Of a stretch of 60,276 bases of DNA, positions 1-10,501 are shown in pieces. The DNA is from Paludibacter sp. (GTDB lineage Bacteria; Bacteroidota; Bacteroidia; Bacteroidales; Paludibacteraceae), in the NCBI GenBank assembly GCA_028710895.1, contig JAQTTH010000024.1:1-60276 (forward strand). The letters run 5' to 3'. Every line of letters starts with the position of its first letter. Positions within the stretch are counted from its first letter, which is position 1. The translations under genes and the position numbers were made by a program. The notes beneath the pieces were generated by a model. That model saw nothing but the letters and a program-made list of their open reading frames with translations. It made no database searches and was not told the DNA's origin.

Positions 1-212
1 ATTTTCTCGTACTTTGCTAGAAAGTTGTTCATGGTATTTATATGATTGGTAGTCAGATAAATATACGGATTTTATCCGAAATGAACAACTTTTTTTATGC
101 TATTTCTCTAAATGCACTACGGGTTAACCTATAAAAATGGTACAGTAAAATCAACTAAAGTTGCTCTTATCAATAATTAACTAGTATCGTTTTAACCAAT
201 TGGTTGGATTCA

Positions 213-248
213 TAAAAAAGGTGTTTAGGAAATCCTAAACACCTTTTT
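213..248. terminator. Bidirectional intrinsic terminator
   Basis: An 11-bp perfect inverted repeat (220-230 with 233-243) is followed by a T run on the plus strand and preceded by an A run, so it can terminate in both directions. On the minus strand it lies directly after the stop of the outer-membrane protein gene. Any plus-strand gene it serves lies outside the window. Confidence 0.8.
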
Positions 249-251
249 GCT

Positions 252-836
252 TTAAAACCCTATTGAGACACTCAATGCCGATCGATTGAATGTGCCGTCG
301 CGAAACATGGGAGTCGGATAAAAATTATAAGCAATTTTGCTATTGAATATAGCCAGAAAACGAATCTTTGTTCCAACGGTCCACCCGAATTGTGCGGGAT
401 TGTAGTTGTAGAATGGAATTCTATCCATAGAGGAAGCAAAAACCATTTCGTATATGGGGCCGGTATATAATTTAATTCCGGTAAAAAATGATTTATAAAG
501 CTCATAACTGGCAATAAACGGAATTGATATAGATTGATTTCTCAAAACTGCATTGTAGTTTCCCATAGCATAGTTTCCGTCGGCAAACAGCGTGTATTTA
601 TTCCAGTTATAATTCACTCCAATCTGCCATGACACCCTTGAGTTCTCTTCAAATTTCTGGCCATACGCAGTCCCGATATGAAAATCACTCCAGCGATAAT
701 CGTTTGTGTGATTAATATCCCAACCAATATTTATATTTCTGAAAAGTTGTCTCCCCAGTGATTGTTCAGCCTGGAGTTCTCCTACAATTGTCATAAACAA
801 GAAGAAAATAAGTACTACAAATATATTCTTTTTCAT
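252..836 (-). CDS. Small predicted outer-membrane beta-barrel protein
   Basis: This 194-residue protein is not a family I can name. The start chosen is the ATG at 836, because it gives a clean signal peptide (MKKNIFVVLIFFLF, cleavage near LQA-EQ). An ATG 18 codons upstream would put a non-signal extension before it. The mature part has many alternating aromatic/polar stretches and ends in a terminal phenylalanine (SVSIGF), typical of outer-membrane beta-barrels. It is a single gene with its own terminator, between a region without a visible gene and ppc. The call is structural inference; the function is unknown. Confidence 0.6.
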   Translation of the reverse strand: MKKNIFVVLIFFLFMTIVGELQAEQSLGRQLFRNINIGWDINHTNDYRWSDFHIGTAYGQKFEENSRVSWQIGVNYNWNKYTLFADGNYAMGNYNAVLRNQSISIPFIASYELYKSFFTGIKLYTGPIYEMVFASSMDRIPFYNYNPAQFGWTVGTKIRFLAIFNSKIAYNFYPTPMFRDGTFNRSALSVSIGF

Positions 837-956
837 ATCAACTTGATGTTTTAATAAACCTATGAAAATGCTAATCATTTTATGTGCCAAACTAGATAGA
901 ATGATATTTTTCAGGTATAATTTTATAATTTATTTAGTTCCAGAAAACTAATATAT

Positions 957-990
957 ACAGCAAAGGAGGCTACAAAACCTCCTTTGCTGT
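957..990 (-). terminator. Hairpin downstream of ppc
   Basis: An 11-bp perfect inverted repeat (959-969 with 978-988, loop of 8) lies about 24 nt after the ppc stop codon. No strong T run follows on the minus strand, so it may act as a 3'-end stabiliser or a weak terminator. Confidence 0.55.
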
Positions 991-1011
991 TCAGATATAT
1001 AAATTAAAATT

Positions 1012-3771
1012 TTAGCCTGTAAATCCTACAGCACCGGCTATAGCATTAATGCAACGCAACAATTCAATTAAAGTGTGATCCGCTTCAGTTGTATTTCCGT
1101 CAGCAGTAGAGGTACGCCATTTGTCAAGTAAAAATGCCTGATGTAAATGTAAAGGATCCATGGCTTCTGAACGTAAAAGTGTAGAATAGTAATGATTTTT
1201 ACGTCTTTTTTCAAGCGGAATATTCAGCAACACATCAATCATTCGCCTTGTACGGATTAATTCCTCTGTCATAAGCTTAATGAAAACGGGGCTTTCAGGT
1301 ACTTCGGATGCCAGACTTGCGTATTGCCTGAAGATACTCTCATCGGAAGCTGCCAGACTGGAATCAACATTTGTCAATACATAGCGTATAAAAGGATCTG
1401 TTTCAACTGATTTTCTAAACCTTTCAAATTTAGCTGGCTCTTTTTCATACATTTCTTCTAATGTTGTTCCGACACCGTACCAACTTGTTATATTAAAGCG
1501 GCACTGACTCCAACTGAAAACCCATGGAATAGCTCTTAAGTCGGATAAACTACGGGTTCCGGTTCTTCGTGACGGACGACTACCAATTTTACTTTGCTCA
1601 ATGGCATCGATAGGTGTTGCTTTTTCGTAGAAGCGGATAAACCCGGGTTGCTGTGTCAGTTCTTTATACACAATCATACTTTTGTTTGCCAGATAATTAA
1701 GTTCCGAAGCAAGTTCATGTTCAGCAGCTTCATTATTTTTGTGCAACAAAGTGGCTGAGAGTGTTCCGGCTGTCAATAATTCTATATTGTAAACTGCATT
1801 ATAGTTATTGGCATACTTTCGTTCAATGGTTTCTCCCTGTTCGGTCAGGCGCACATTACCATTGACTGAGCCCGGAGGCAATGCCTTGAGAAACCAATGA
1901 GTTGGTCCGGCACCACGACTAATGGAACCACCTTTTCCATGAAAAAAACAAAGCTGTACGTTGTGTTTCTTACCAACCTCTATCATACGCGATTGAGCTT
2001 CGTATAAATACCATTGACTGGCAAAAATACCACCATCTTTGTTGCTGTCGCTGTATCCAATCATTACCTGTTGAAGCATAGTGGCAGCGCCATCTCGCTC
2101 TTGTTGCCATTTCAGGCTGTTTTTGGTTACCGGATGTGAAAGAAACTCATCGAGAATTTGCGGACTATGAACCAAATCGTCGATGGTTTCGAAAAGCGGT
2201 ACCACATGAACCCTCGAAGCAAGTCCATTCGTACAATTAACAAGCAAGCCAGCCTCACGTTCGAGAAGGTAAACCACCAACAAATCGGACACATTGCGCG
2301 TCATACTAACGATGAGAGATCCTATAGCCTCACTGCCGTAACGGTTTATATGTTTGGCTACAACACGATACGAATCAATAGTAGCATTGGCTTCATTTTC
2401 AAGTTCGGTACCGGGCAAGGTAAATGGTCGGGTTGAGTTCAACTCAGCATTTATATATTCTATCCGTTGGGCTATTTCTGAATCTAAAAACTCATCGCCA
2501 TCCAGTTGTGCAGCTTTCATTAGTTGCGACAAAGCCAGTTCATTAAACCGGCTGTTTTGGCGAATGTCTAACTTGGCTAAATGAAACCCAAAAGTACTTG
2601 TAACACGGATAGTATCGTTGATATCTGTATATGCAATTTCGTTAGCACCAAAATCTATCAACGCTTTTTTCAAAAGATATAAATCCGAAATCAATTCGTT
2701 TGGCAAACGATAGCTGATTTCATCTTCATTGAATCGTCCTTTCCCATTTGATACAGGAATTTTCACAAGCAAGAATTCCAAAAACTGTTTGAAAACCTCA
2801 CTTTTATACAATGCTTTAAAGCTATCTCTGTTTTCTTTAATCTCCTGGTATAGATGAGCATATTTTTTCTGAAACTCTAATCCGGTTTGGTTAATTGTCA
2901 CATTAAAACTCAGATTTCTCTGCAATGCCGACAATTCTTTTTTGATTACTTCAAAAGCTTTCTCACGGAGTTTCATCAATGTTCGACGAGTCACATCGGC
3001 TGTAACCAGCGGATGACCATCGCGGTCCCCTCCTACCCAGTTCCCAAATGTTATTTTGGGAAAACTGTCAGCTTTACGAATCAACTGTTGATCAAATCCG
3101 GCTTCCTGCCAGGCTTGTATCAATCTTCGGTCATGTAGTTTAATCACCTCCGGGAAAACCTGTGTCAGATAATGGATAATATTATCGAGTTCTGAACTAA
3201 CATCAGGTTTTTCTGTATAAATATCGGATGTTCTCCAAATACGATGGAGGATAATCTTGATGTTTTTCCGTATCTGGTTTTGTTCTATCCTGCTATACAT
3301 CTGATTTTCACGCTTCACAACCAACAGGTAAAGTTCGCGCAGATGTTCAAGCATAACGGTTCGCTTGGCTTCGGTTGGATGAGCTGTTAGTACTGGCTCC
3401 ACATGTATTTCATGCAGTTGCTCAACAATTTGGGTAGGTGTAAATCCTTTCTGTTTCAATAATTCGAGGTTATACGACCATAATCCGTTGATATCGGACA
3501 GCGATTTTTGATCCTCTGTTTTACGGCGGTTTTGCACAGCACCGTTTACCTCAACGATATTAAGTAATTGAAAGCAGGTAGAATATAACTGCAGATGTTT
3601 TTCGGTGAAGCTTGTTTGCTGAAAATCTGTTTTGGCAGAAATCCATGGAATGTCGTTTGCCAGATCTATTTCTCCCGATTCAATCATCACCTCTTTCAGG
3701 CAAAGTAATAAGAATTCAAGATCATTGTAGACTTTGGGCAATTTATCCTGAACTAGTTTTAATGTACTCAT
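1012..3771 (-). CDS. ppc: Phosphoenolpyruvate carboxylase
   Basis: A cytosolic enzyme that carboxylates PEP with bicarbonate to oxaloacetate, feeding the reductive branch to succinate. At 919 residues it is a normal full length. Visible signatures are TAHPTEAKR with the catalytic histidine near residue 131, GGDRDGHP near 247-254, GYSDSNKDGG near 567, and the glycine-rich loop FFHGKGGSISRGAGP near 606. The C-terminus (GAVGFTG) differs from the common RNTG ending but keeps the terminal TG. It is a single gene, divergent from secA. In a Bacteroidales fermenter it would be one route of CO2 fixation towards succinate and propionate; that role is inferred from the family. Confidence 0.96.
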   Translation of the reverse strand: MSTLKLVQDKLPKVYNDLEFLLLCLKEVMIESGEIDLANDIPWISAKTDFQQTSFTEKHLQLYSTCFQLLNIVEVNGAVQNRRKTEDQKSLSDINGLWSYNLELLKQKGFTPTQIVEQLHEIHVEPVLTAHPTEAKRTVMLEHLRELYLLVVKRENQMYSRIEQNQIRKNIKIILHRIWRTSDIYTEKPDVSSELDNIIHYLTQVFPEVIKLHDRRLIQAWQEAGFDQQLIRKADSFPKITFGNWVGGDRDGHPLVTADVTRRTLMKLREKAFEVIKKELSALQRNLSFNVTINQTGLEFQKKYAHLYQEIKENRDSFKALYKSEVFKQFLEFLLVKIPVSNGKGRFNEDEISYRLPNELISDLYLLKKALIDFGANEIAYTDINDTIRVTSTFGFHLAKLDIRQNSRFNELALSQLMKAAQLDGDEFLDSEIAQRIEYINAELNSTRPFTLPGTELENEANATIDSYRVVAKHINRYGSEAIGSLIVSMTRNVSDLLVVYLLEREAGLLVNCTNGLASRVHVVPLFETIDDLVHSPQILDEFLSHPVTKNSLKWQQERDGAATMLQQVMIGYSDSNKDGGIFASQWYLYEAQSRMIEVGKKHNVQLCFFHGKGGSISRGAGPTHWFLKALPPGSVNGNVRLTEQGETIERKYANNYNAVYNIELLTAGTLSATLLHKNNEAAEHELASELNYLANKSMIVYKELTQQPGFIRFYEKATPIDAIEQSKIGSRPSRRTGTRSLSDLRAIPWVFSWSQCRFNITSWYGVGTTLEEMYEKEPAKFERFRKSVETDPFIRYVLTNVDSSLAASDESIFRQYASLASEVPESPVFIKLMTEELIRTRRMIDVLLNIPLEKRRKNHYYSTLLRSEAMDPLHLHQAFLLDKWRTSTADGNTTEADHTLIELLRCINAIAGAVGFTG

Positions 3772-3779
3772 ATGTTTTT

Positions 3780-3804
3780 AAACTGTTTTTTAATTAAACA
3801 GTTT
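3780..3804. promoter_or_regulatory. Perfect 9-bp inverted repeat upstream of ppc
   Basis: AAACTGTTT (3780-3788) and AAACAGTTT (3796-3804) are perfect complements separated by 7 nt. The repeat begins 9 nt before the ppc start codon, so it is either a hairpin over the ribosome-binding region or an operator. No regulator for it is recognised here. Confidence 0.4.
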
Positions 3805-3950
3805 TGAAATATCTTTGTTTAAAGCTTTTTCAATAAAAGCCTTAAAAAATTGCTGACATGATGAGAAAACTTATATTTGGAGCGTTTTTTGTTTAATTAT
3901 GGACTACCGAATAAATTAGCAGGATACACAGTTTTACGACTAAAAAATAG

Positions 3951-3958
3951 TATCTTTG
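3951..3958 (+). promoter_or_regulatory. Candidate -7 promoter element for secA
   Basis: TATCTTTG matches the Bacteroidetes -7 consensus TAnnTTTG. No good -33 TTG is found 19-20 nt upstream. It would give a leader of about 75 nt before the secA ATG at 4042. Confidence 0.4.
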
Positions 3959-4041
3959 TCAGTCTTTTTCGGAAAAACTGACAAAAGCGACAAATAAGCG
4001 ACAAACACACAAAGATATTAATATATAAAACATTGAAATAT

Positions 4042-7000
4042 ATGGGATTTAATGATTTTTTAAGCAAAGTATTTGGAAATAAAGCTCAGCGCGACTTAAA
4101 GGAGATTACTCCATTTGTAGACAAAGTAAAAGCTGTGTACGACGAAATTGTTTCACTGTCAAACGATGAACTTCGTAATCGCACAGAGTCGCTTAAAGCA
4201 AAAATACAGGAATATGTAGCCACGGAGGTTAATCGTATTGCAGAGTTGAAAGCCAGTATAGAAGCTACCGAAATTGATCTTCGTGAAAAGATTTATACCG
4301 AAATTGACAAACTTGAAAAAGAGGTTACAGATAAATACGAAGAAGTTTTAGACCAGATATTACCAGAAGCATTCAGTATTATCAAAGATACTGCACGCCG
4401 ACTGACAGAAAACCCTGAAATAGTGGTTACAGCAAATGAATTCGACCGCGAATTAGCTACCAAGTACGACTTTGTCTCGATTGAAGGCGATAAAGCACAT
4501 TATAAAAGCCAATGGACTGCCGGTGGAAACCTGATTAAATGGGAAATGGTGCATTATGATGTACAACTTTTTGGTGGTGTGGTTTTGCACAAAGGTAAAA
4601 TCTCGGAAATGGGAACCGGTGAAGGTAAAACACTTGTGGCAACCCTGCCAGTTTTCCTCAACGCCTTAACCCGTAAAGGTGTACACGTTGTAACAGTGAA
4701 CGATTACCTGTCGAAACGTGACTCGGAATGGATGGGACCATTGTATATGTTCCACGGTTTGTCAGTTGATTGTATCGATAAACATACCCCTAACTCAGAA
4801 AGTCGTCGTCAGGCTTACCTGGCTGATATTACTTTCGGAACAAACAATGAATTCGGTTTCGACTACTTACGTGACAATATGGCAACAAGTCCGGAAGATC
4901 TTGTTCAACGCAAACATAATTATGCCATTGTGGATGAGGTTGACTCGGTTTTGATAGATGATGCCCGTACACCGTTGATTATTTCCGGTCCGGTTCCAAA
5001 AGGCGAGGATCAGTTATTCGAAGAAATGCGTCCAAAGGTGGAGCGTCTTGTAAATGCACAAAAAGCTCTTGCTACAAAATACCTTGCCGATGCACGTAAC
5101 TTATTGAAATCGGAAGATAAAAAGGTACAGGAAGAAGGTGCATTGACATTGTTCCGTTCGTACAAAGGTATGCCTAAAAACAAACCATTGATTAAATACC
5201 TGAGTGAACCCGGAATTAAAGCACTTCTGCTTAAAACGGAAGAGTTTTATATGCAGGAAAATAACCGCAATATGCATATTGCCACTGATCCGTTGTACTT
5301 TGTTATTGACGAGAAACAAAATTCTATCGAACTTACTGATAAAGGACTCGATTTAATTACTGATGATTCGGATGATGCACATTTCTTTATATTACCTGAT
5401 GTTGGTAGCGAAATTGCAGAACTTGAAAAAAACAAAACTCTTTCGGCAGAAGAAAAACAATCGCAGAAAGATGAAATTCTTCAAAACTATTCCATTAAAT
5501 CGGAACTTGTACACACTATCAACCAATTACTGAAAGCATACACCCTGTTCGAAAAAGACGTGGAGTATGTGGTAATGGAAAACAAGGTGAAAATTGTTGA
5601 CGAACAAACCGGCCGTATCATGGACGGTCGTCGTTATTCTGACGGATTGCATCAGGCTATCGAAGCTAAAGAACGTGTAACAATCGAAGCTGCAACGCAA
5701 ACTTTTGCAACAATTACATTGCAAAACTACTTCCGTATGTATCACAAACTTTCGGGTATGACCGGTACTGCCGAAACTGAAGCAGGTGAGTTGTGGGATA
5801 TCTACAAATTGGACGTAGTGGTTATTCCTACCAACCGCCCTATTGCCCGTAACGATATGGAAGACCGCGTTTATAAAACAAAACGCGAAAAATATACAGC
5901 TGTTATTGAAGAAATAGATCGTTTGGTTGCTGCAGGACGTCCTGTTCTGGTAGGTACAACTTCGGTTGAAATTTCTGAATTATTGAGCCGTATGTTGAAT
6001 GGTCGTAAAATAAAACACAACGTACTGAATGCCAAATTACACCAACGTGAGGCTGATATTGTAGCGGAAGCCGGTCAGAAAGGAACTGTAACTATTGCAA
6101 CCAACATGGCCGGTCGTGGTACCGATATTAAGCTGACTCAGGAAGTAAAAGATGCCGGAGGTTTGGCTATCATTGGTACCGAACGTCACGAAAGCCGTCG
6201 TGTCGACCGCCAGTTGCGCGGTCGTGCCGGACGTCAGGGTGATCCGGGTTCTTCTATTTTTTATGTTTCACTGGAAGATGATTTGATGCGTTTGTTCGGT
6301 TCTGAGCGTATTTCGGGAATTATGGACAGACTTGGTTTCGAAGAAGGCGAAATGATTGAGCATTCAATGATTTCAAAATCAATCGAACGTGCACAAAAGA
6401 AAGTGGAAGAAAATAACTTCGGTATTCGTAAACGTTTGCTCGAATATGATGACGTTATGAACTCGCAACGTGAGGTTGTTTACTCCAAACGCCGTCACGC
6501 ACTTATGGGCGAACGTATTGGCGTTGACATTACAAACATGATTTACGATGCTTCGGATAATATCGTTGAAAGTGCAAAAAACAACGGCGATTTCCTTCAG
6601 TTTGAAGAAGATTTGCTGAAAGTTTTTGCCATGGATACCCCTGTTGATGAGGAAGATTTCAACAATACTAAAACCGACAAACTTAGTGACATTGTTGCAG
6701 ATGCAGCGCTTGGAACTTTCAAACGCAAAATGGAAAAACTGGCAGCAGTTTCGTATCCGGTTATTAAACAGGTATATGAAGAAAAAGGTCAGCAATACGA
6801 AAACATATTGATTCCTGTTTCGGATGGGAAACGTGTTTTCAATATCACAGCTCACCTTAAAACAGCTTACGAAAATGAAGCTCGTGAAGTGGTTAAAGCA
6901 TTCGAAAAACAATCTTTACTGTTTGTGATTGATGATGAGTGGAAAGAGCACCTTCGTCAGTTGGACGAATTGCGTAATTCTGTTCAAAATGCAAGTTATG

Positions 7001-7353
7001 AACAAAAAGATCCGCTTTTGATTTATAAACTGGAATCATTCGGTCTTTTCAAAGAAATGATTGACGCCATGAACCGTAAAGTATTGGCAATTCTTATGCG
7101 TGGACAAATCCCAATGCGTGAACCGGAACAGGTTCGCGAAGCGAGACCAAGTCAACGTATGGATTTGAGCAAATACCGCACACAAAAAGATGAAATTGGT
7201 CGCAGTGGAGGAAATCAACAGGATCCAACAAAATTGGATACACGTGAACCACAAAAATCGCAACCAATTCATGTTGATAAGTTACCGGGACGTAACGATC
7301 AATGTCCTTGCGGAAGCGGTAAAAAATATAAGAACTGTCACGGAGCAAACTAA
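4042..7353 (+). CDS. secA: Preprotein translocase ATPase SecA
   Basis: The motor ATPase that drives secretory proteins through SecYEG at the inner membrane. The ATG at 4042 is preferred over an in-frame TTG at 4033, because [14 protein letters not shown] is the usual Bacteroidetes SecA N-terminus. The protein is 1103 residues, longer than the E. coli enzyme (901), as is usual in this phylum. Walker A is MGTGEGKT near residue 190, [12 protein letters not shown] lies near 299, and there is a helicase-type [10 protein letters not shown] motif. The C-terminal zinc/SecB-binding motif [14 protein letters not shown] is intact. It is followed 18 nt later by lgt, so export and lipoprotein maturation genes lie together. 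Confidence 0.98.
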   Translation: MGFNDFLSKVFGNKAQRDLKEITPFVDKVKAVYDEIVSLSNDELRNRTESLKAKIQEYVATEVNRIAELKASIEATEIDLREKIYTEIDKLEKEVTDKYEEVLDQILPEAFSIIKDTARRLTENPEIVVTANEFDRELATKYDFVSIEGDKAHYKSQWTAGGNLIKWEMVHYDVQLFGGVVLHKGKISEMGTGEGKTLVATLPVFLNALTRKGVHVVTVNDYLSKRDSEWMGPLYMFHGLSVDCIDKHTPNSESRRQAYLADITFGTNNEFGFDYLRDNMATSPEDLVQRKHNYAIVDEVDSVLIDDARTPLIISGPVPKGEDQLFEEMRPKVERLVNAQKALATKYLADARNLLKSEDKKVQEEGALTLFRSYKGMPKNKPLIKYLSEPGIKALLLKTEEFYMQENNRNMHIATDPLYFVIDEKQNSIELTDKGLDLITDDSDDAHFFILPDVGSEIAELEKNKTLSAEEKQSQKDEILQNYSIKSELVHTINQLLKAYTLFEKDVEYVVMENKVKIVDEQTGRIMDGRRYSDGLHQAIEAKERVTIEAATQTFATITLQNYFRMYHKLSGMTGTAETEAGELWDIYKLDVVVIPTNRPIARNDMEDRVYKTKREKYTAVIEEIDRLVAAGRPVLVGTTSVEISELLSRMLNGRKIKHNVLNAKLHQREADIVAEAGQKGTVTIATNMAGRGTDIKLTQEVKDAGGLAIIGTERHESRRVDRQLRGRAGRQGDPGSSIFYVSLEDDLMRLFGSERISGIMDRLGFEEGEMIEHSMISKSIERAQKKVEENNFGIRKRLLEYDDVMNSQREVVYSKRRHALMGERIGVDITNMIYDASDNIVESAKNNGDFLQFEEDLLKVFAMDTPVDEEDFNNTKTDKLSDIVADAALGTFKRKMEKLAAVSYPVIKQVYEEKGQQYENILIPVSDGKRVFNITAHLKTAYENEAREVVKAFEKQSLLFVIDDEWKEHLRQLDELRNSVQNASYEQKDPLLIYKLESFGLFKEMIDAMNRKVLAILMRGQIPMREPEQVREARPSQRMDLSKYRTQKDEIGRSGGNQQDPTKLDTREPQKSQPIHVDKLPGRNDQCPCGSGKKYKNCHGAN

Positions 7354-7371
7354 TTAATAATTGTAGAAATT

Positions 7372-8220
7372 ATGCTGCTAAACTTCATTACCTGGGACGT
7401 AGATCCTATTCTCATACACTTAGGACCATTGGCCATACGTTGGTACGGTTTGCTTTGGGCAATAGGTATTTACGCTACATTGCTTATTACAACCAAATTG
7501 TATAAACACGAAAAACTGCCATTGGAATGGTTGGATAAATTGTTTATCTATACAGTTGTAGGAACCATTGTCGGGGCACGTTTAGGACATTGTTTCTTCT
7601 ACGAGTGGAAATTATTGCCCGAACCTGTTACTTTCCTTGGAATGACGTTTAGCTACGGCAATCACTATCTTTCTCATCCGTGGGAATTGTTATACATCTG
7701 GCATGGTGGTTTAGCCAGTCACGGTGGTGCTATTGGAATTCTGACAGCCATGTATTTCTTCAATAAAAACGTTTCGAAAAAAGGATATATCTGGATTTTC
7801 GATCGCTTGGTGATTGGTGTTGCCATTTGTGGAGCAGCAATCAGATTAGGTAATCTAATGAATTCCGAAATTTATGGTAATGCTACTTCCCTACCCTGGG
7901 GATTTATCTTTGTTCGTGCCGGTGAAACTCAACCCATGCATCCAACTCAGATTTATGAAATTATTTACTGCCTGCTAACATTCGTTGTGACCTGGTGGAT
8001 GTATTGGAAGAAGGAAGCCTATAAGAAAAACGGTTTGATTTTCGGTGTATTCCTGATTGGTATTTTTGGATCTCGTTTTGTTTTGGAGTTTATAAAACTG
8101 AACCAGGAAGCGTTTGAATCCAACTTATTTCTGAATATGGGACAAGTTCTAAGCATTCCATTTATTATCTGGGGCATTTGGTTAATCGTACGAAGCCAGA
8201 AACTGCCTGTTGCAAAATAG
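7372..8220 (+). CDS. lgt: Prolipoprotein diacylglyceryl transferase
   Basis: An inner-membrane enzyme that transfers diacylglycerol from phosphatidylglycerol to the lipobox cysteine of prolipoproteins, the first step in lipoprotein maturation. The 282-residue polytopic protein has about seven hydrophobic segments. The Lgt signature is seen as HGGLASHGGAIG followed by RLGNLMNSEIYGN, and a later HPTQIYE contains the conserved His-Pro-Thr. It starts 18 nt after secA and is probably cotranscribed with it. The window encodes several likely lipoproteins that would be substrates. Confidence 0.96.
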   Translation: MLLNFITWDVDPILIHLGPLAIRWYGLLWAIGIYATLLITTKLYKHEKLPLEWLDKLFIYTVVGTIVGARLGHCFFYEWKLLPEPVTFLGMTFSYGNHYLSHPWELLYIWHGGLASHGGAIGILTAMYFFNKNVSKKGYIWIFDRLVIGVAICGAAIRLGNLMNSEIYGNATSLPWGFIFVRAGETQPMHPTQIYEIIYCLLTFVVTWWMYWKKEAYKKNGLIFGVFLIGIFGSRFVLEFIKLNQEAFESNLFLNMGQVLSIPFIIWGIWLIVRSQKLPVAK

Positions 8221-8282
8221 TTTCGAAACAATAGAATCTGTAAGTTGTTATAGATTGGAATAAAATTCATAATCAGAATTAA

Positions 8283-9038
8283 ATGGCAAAAAATAAGACT
8301 GTTGTTGATTTCACGAAGGTAAAACCCTACAATCAGGACGAAGAAAAAACGGCTCAATTGGCCCGGATGTTTAATACTATTTCGGGTAAATACGACCAGT
8401 TCAACGACATAATGACCTGGGGATTAGCTCGTTCATGGCGTAGAACTTCATTGTTGTCACTCAAACAATACAATCCGAAACGAATTTTGGACATTGCAGC
8501 AGGAACTGCTGATATGTGCATTAAATCATACAAATTTCTGAATCCCGACCACGTAACTGGTGTTGACATTTCGGATCAGATGCTTGATATGGGTCGGGTA
8601 AAAGTGGAAAAAGCCGGATTAAGCGATAAAATTGATTTGCAGGTTCAGGATGTTTCAGCCATGACTTTTGCCGATGGCAGTTATGACGCAGCAACGATTG
8701 CTTTTGGTATACGTAATTTTGAGAAACTGGATTTGAGTCTGCAACAGATTAACCGTGTATTGACTACCGGAGGGCATTTGCTTATTCTGGAAATGAATGA
8801 ACCTGAAAAAGGCTTGTTATTCAAGGGATATCAACTTTACACGAAAGTCTTTGTGCGTATGACTTCAAAGCTTCTTTCGAGCGACAAAAAAGCTTACGAC
8901 TATCTTCAGGCTTCGATGCATGCTTTTCCCAACGGAGAACGTTTAATCAATATACTGTCTCAAAATGGGTTTAAATTGAATAAATACCGGAAGTTTACTT
9001 TTGGAGTCTGCAGCATGTATCTGGTGGAGAAAATCTAA
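8283..9038 (+). CDS. ubiE: Demethylmenaquinone methyltransferase (UbiE/MenG)
   Basis: A SAM-dependent C-methyltransferase for the last step of menaquinone synthesis. It is 251 residues long. The Rossmann SAM motif is LDIAAGTADM, followed by GVDISDQMLDMG, and the family motif AFGIRNFEKLD is present. Bacteroidetes generally make menaquinone and not ubiquinone, so the MenG activity is the likely one. It lies 62 nt after lgt on the same strand and shares a terminator hairpin with the convergent CLC gene. Confidence 0.95.
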   Translation: MAKNKTVVDFTKVKPYNQDEEKTAQLARMFNTISGKYDQFNDIMTWGLARSWRRTSLLSLKQYNPKRILDIAAGTADMCIKSYKFLNPDHVTGVDISDQMLDMGRVKVEKAGLSDKIDLQVQDVSAMTFADGSYDAATIAFGIRNFEKLDLSLQQINRVLTTGGHLLILEMNEPEKGLLFKGYQLYTKVFVRMTSKLLSSDKKAYDYLQASMHAFPNGERLINILSQNGFKLNKYRKFTFGVCSMYLVEKI

Positions 9039-9052
9039 TTTTCCAGCGAATA

Positions 9053-9086
9053 AAAAAAGGAAGTCAAATCTGGCTTCCTTTTTTTA
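9053..9086. terminator. Bidirectional terminator between ubiE and the CLC gene
   Basis: The stem pairs GGAAGTC (9059-9065) with GGCTTCC (9072-9078), including one G-T pair. It is flanked by an A run and a T run, so it can stop transcription from both sides. It partly overlaps the last codons of the CLC gene. Confidence 0.8.
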
Positions 9087-10481
9087 TTCGTTTGAGAATA
9101 ACTTCTTAATACTCCTGATAAAAGAAATTTGGTTACCACTTTCTTTGGTTTTACTTTCCCTAATCTGTTTTATCGTATTGTTCCCGCTTGGAGTATCCAT
9201 ATTTGCTTTCGACACACTTACCCGTTGTGAAGTATAAATACCCGTATGTCCGCTAAAGTAATACGCAATAAAACAGGCGATTGCATAATATATAACATGT
9301 TGACCGCCAAACAACTCAACACCCATAATAGTACAGGCCAAAGGAGTATTCGTAGCTCCGGCAAATACGGCAATAAAACCAAGTCCGGCAAATAAGTCGA
9401 CCGGTGATCCGGTAATCGTAGCGATTGTATTTCCAAGTGCAGCTCCAATAAAGAAAAGCGGTGTCACCTCTCCCCCTTTAAAACCGGCACTCAATGTGAT
9501 TACCGTAAACAACAGTTTCCAAAACCAACCCATCAAATCAACTCCATTGGGTTTAAAAGCATTGACAATGGAAGTTCCTATGCCACTTTTGGTTATAACC
9601 CCTAAACCAAGATAGTCTGTTGTTCCAACAACATAAGTCAAACCGATTATCAGCAAACCTCCAATAAATGGAATTAGTAATTTGTGTTTGATATGAGTGT
9701 GAAATAAGGCTTTTGTTCGGTGAGAAAGTTCTGAAAACATGAAACTGGCTAGCCCAAATACTATCCCGGCCAATGCTATCCAAAGTAATAAGCTGTAATC
9801 CACATGGAAAAGTGACAAGCTTCCTTTAGTCCCAACCAATGAACTTATGATATAATGGGTATGCTTTATTCCGTAGAGTGTGCAAACAATATCGGCCAAT
9901 ACAGCTGCAAAAAAACAAGGTAACAGGGCATCGTACTTGATTTTCCCAATAGCCAGCACCTCTAATGCAAAAATAGTTCCTGCTACAGGTGTACCAAAAA
10001 CAGCTCCAAATCCGGCTGCCACCCCGGTCATAAGTAATATCCGTAAATCTTCATTTTTCAGTTTGAAAATACGGGCAAAAAAATGAGCAATGCTTCCGCC
10101 AATTTGCACTGCAGTACCTTCACGACCGGCTGAGCCACCAAATAAATGTGTAATAACAGTGGAGATAAGAATAAACGGAGTCATCCGGAATGGAATACCG
10201 CCTCCCGGTTTATGAATTTCATCCATTACCAGATTATTTCCGGCTTCTGAATTTTTCCCGACAGAGCGATACGTAGCAACGATTATAATCCCTACAATCG
10301 GAAGTAAGAAAAGCAACCATTCATTATTCCAGCGAATCTGAGTGGCTAGTTCCAAAAGCCATAAAAATAAGGCAACGAGTGAGCCTACAACAATCGAAAC
10401 AGGTAATACCAAAATAAACCACTTGATGATGTACTTGATTATAAAATACTGATCAAAAGATTGTACCCATTTCTTTATCAT
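9084..10481 (-). CDS. CLC-family anion/proton transporter, fluoride (CLC-F)-like
   Basis: An inner-membrane CLC transporter of 465 residues with about 10-12 hydrophobic segments. The first selectivity motif reads GNNLV instead of GSGIP. The second is [11 protein letters not shown], with the gating glutamate but Thr in place of the Pro of [20 protein letters not shown] segment follows. In the literature GNNL-type plus GREGT marks the CLC-F subclass, which exports fluoride in exchange for protons. It lies 20 nt downstream of the type IX-sorted protein and is probably transcribed with it. No fluoride riboswitch is visible upstream. A chloride-transporting CLC remains possible. Confidence 0.8.
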   Translation of the reverse strand: MIKKWVQSFDQYFIIKYIIKWFILVLPVSIVVGSLVALFLWLLELATQIRWNNEWLLFLLPIVGIIIVATYRSVGKNSEAGNNLVMDEIHKPGGGIPFRMTPFILISTVITHLFGGSAGREGTAVQIGGSIAHFFARIFKLKNEDLRILLMTGVAAGFGAVFGTPVAGTIFALEVLAIGKIKYDALLPCFFAAVLADIVCTLYGIKHTHYIISSLVGTKGSLSLFHVDYSLLLWIALAGIVFGLASFMFSELSHRTKALFHTHIKHKLLIPFIGGLLIIGLTYVVGTTDYLGLGVITKSGIGTSIVNAFKPNGVDLMGWFWKLLFTVITLSAGFKGGEVTPLFFIGAALGNTIATITGSPVDLFAGLGFIAVFAGATNTPLACTIMGVELFGGQHVIYYAIACFIAYYFSGHTGIYTSQRVSVSKANMDTPSGNNTIKQIRESKTKESGNQISFIRSIKKLFSNE

Positions 10482-10501
10482 GCTGTTGCCGACTAAAACT
10501 A

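Noticed and set aside
3958-3982. Hairpin in the secA leader as a regulatory attenuator
   Set aside because: The stem begins within the -7 element, so part of it would not be transcribed. The pairing is weak and contains a mismatch.
6379-6912. 177-codon open frame on the minus strand inside secA
   Set aside because: It lies fully antisense to a certain gene, is rich in Phe/Cys/Asn from the complementary codon pattern and has no recognisable domain.
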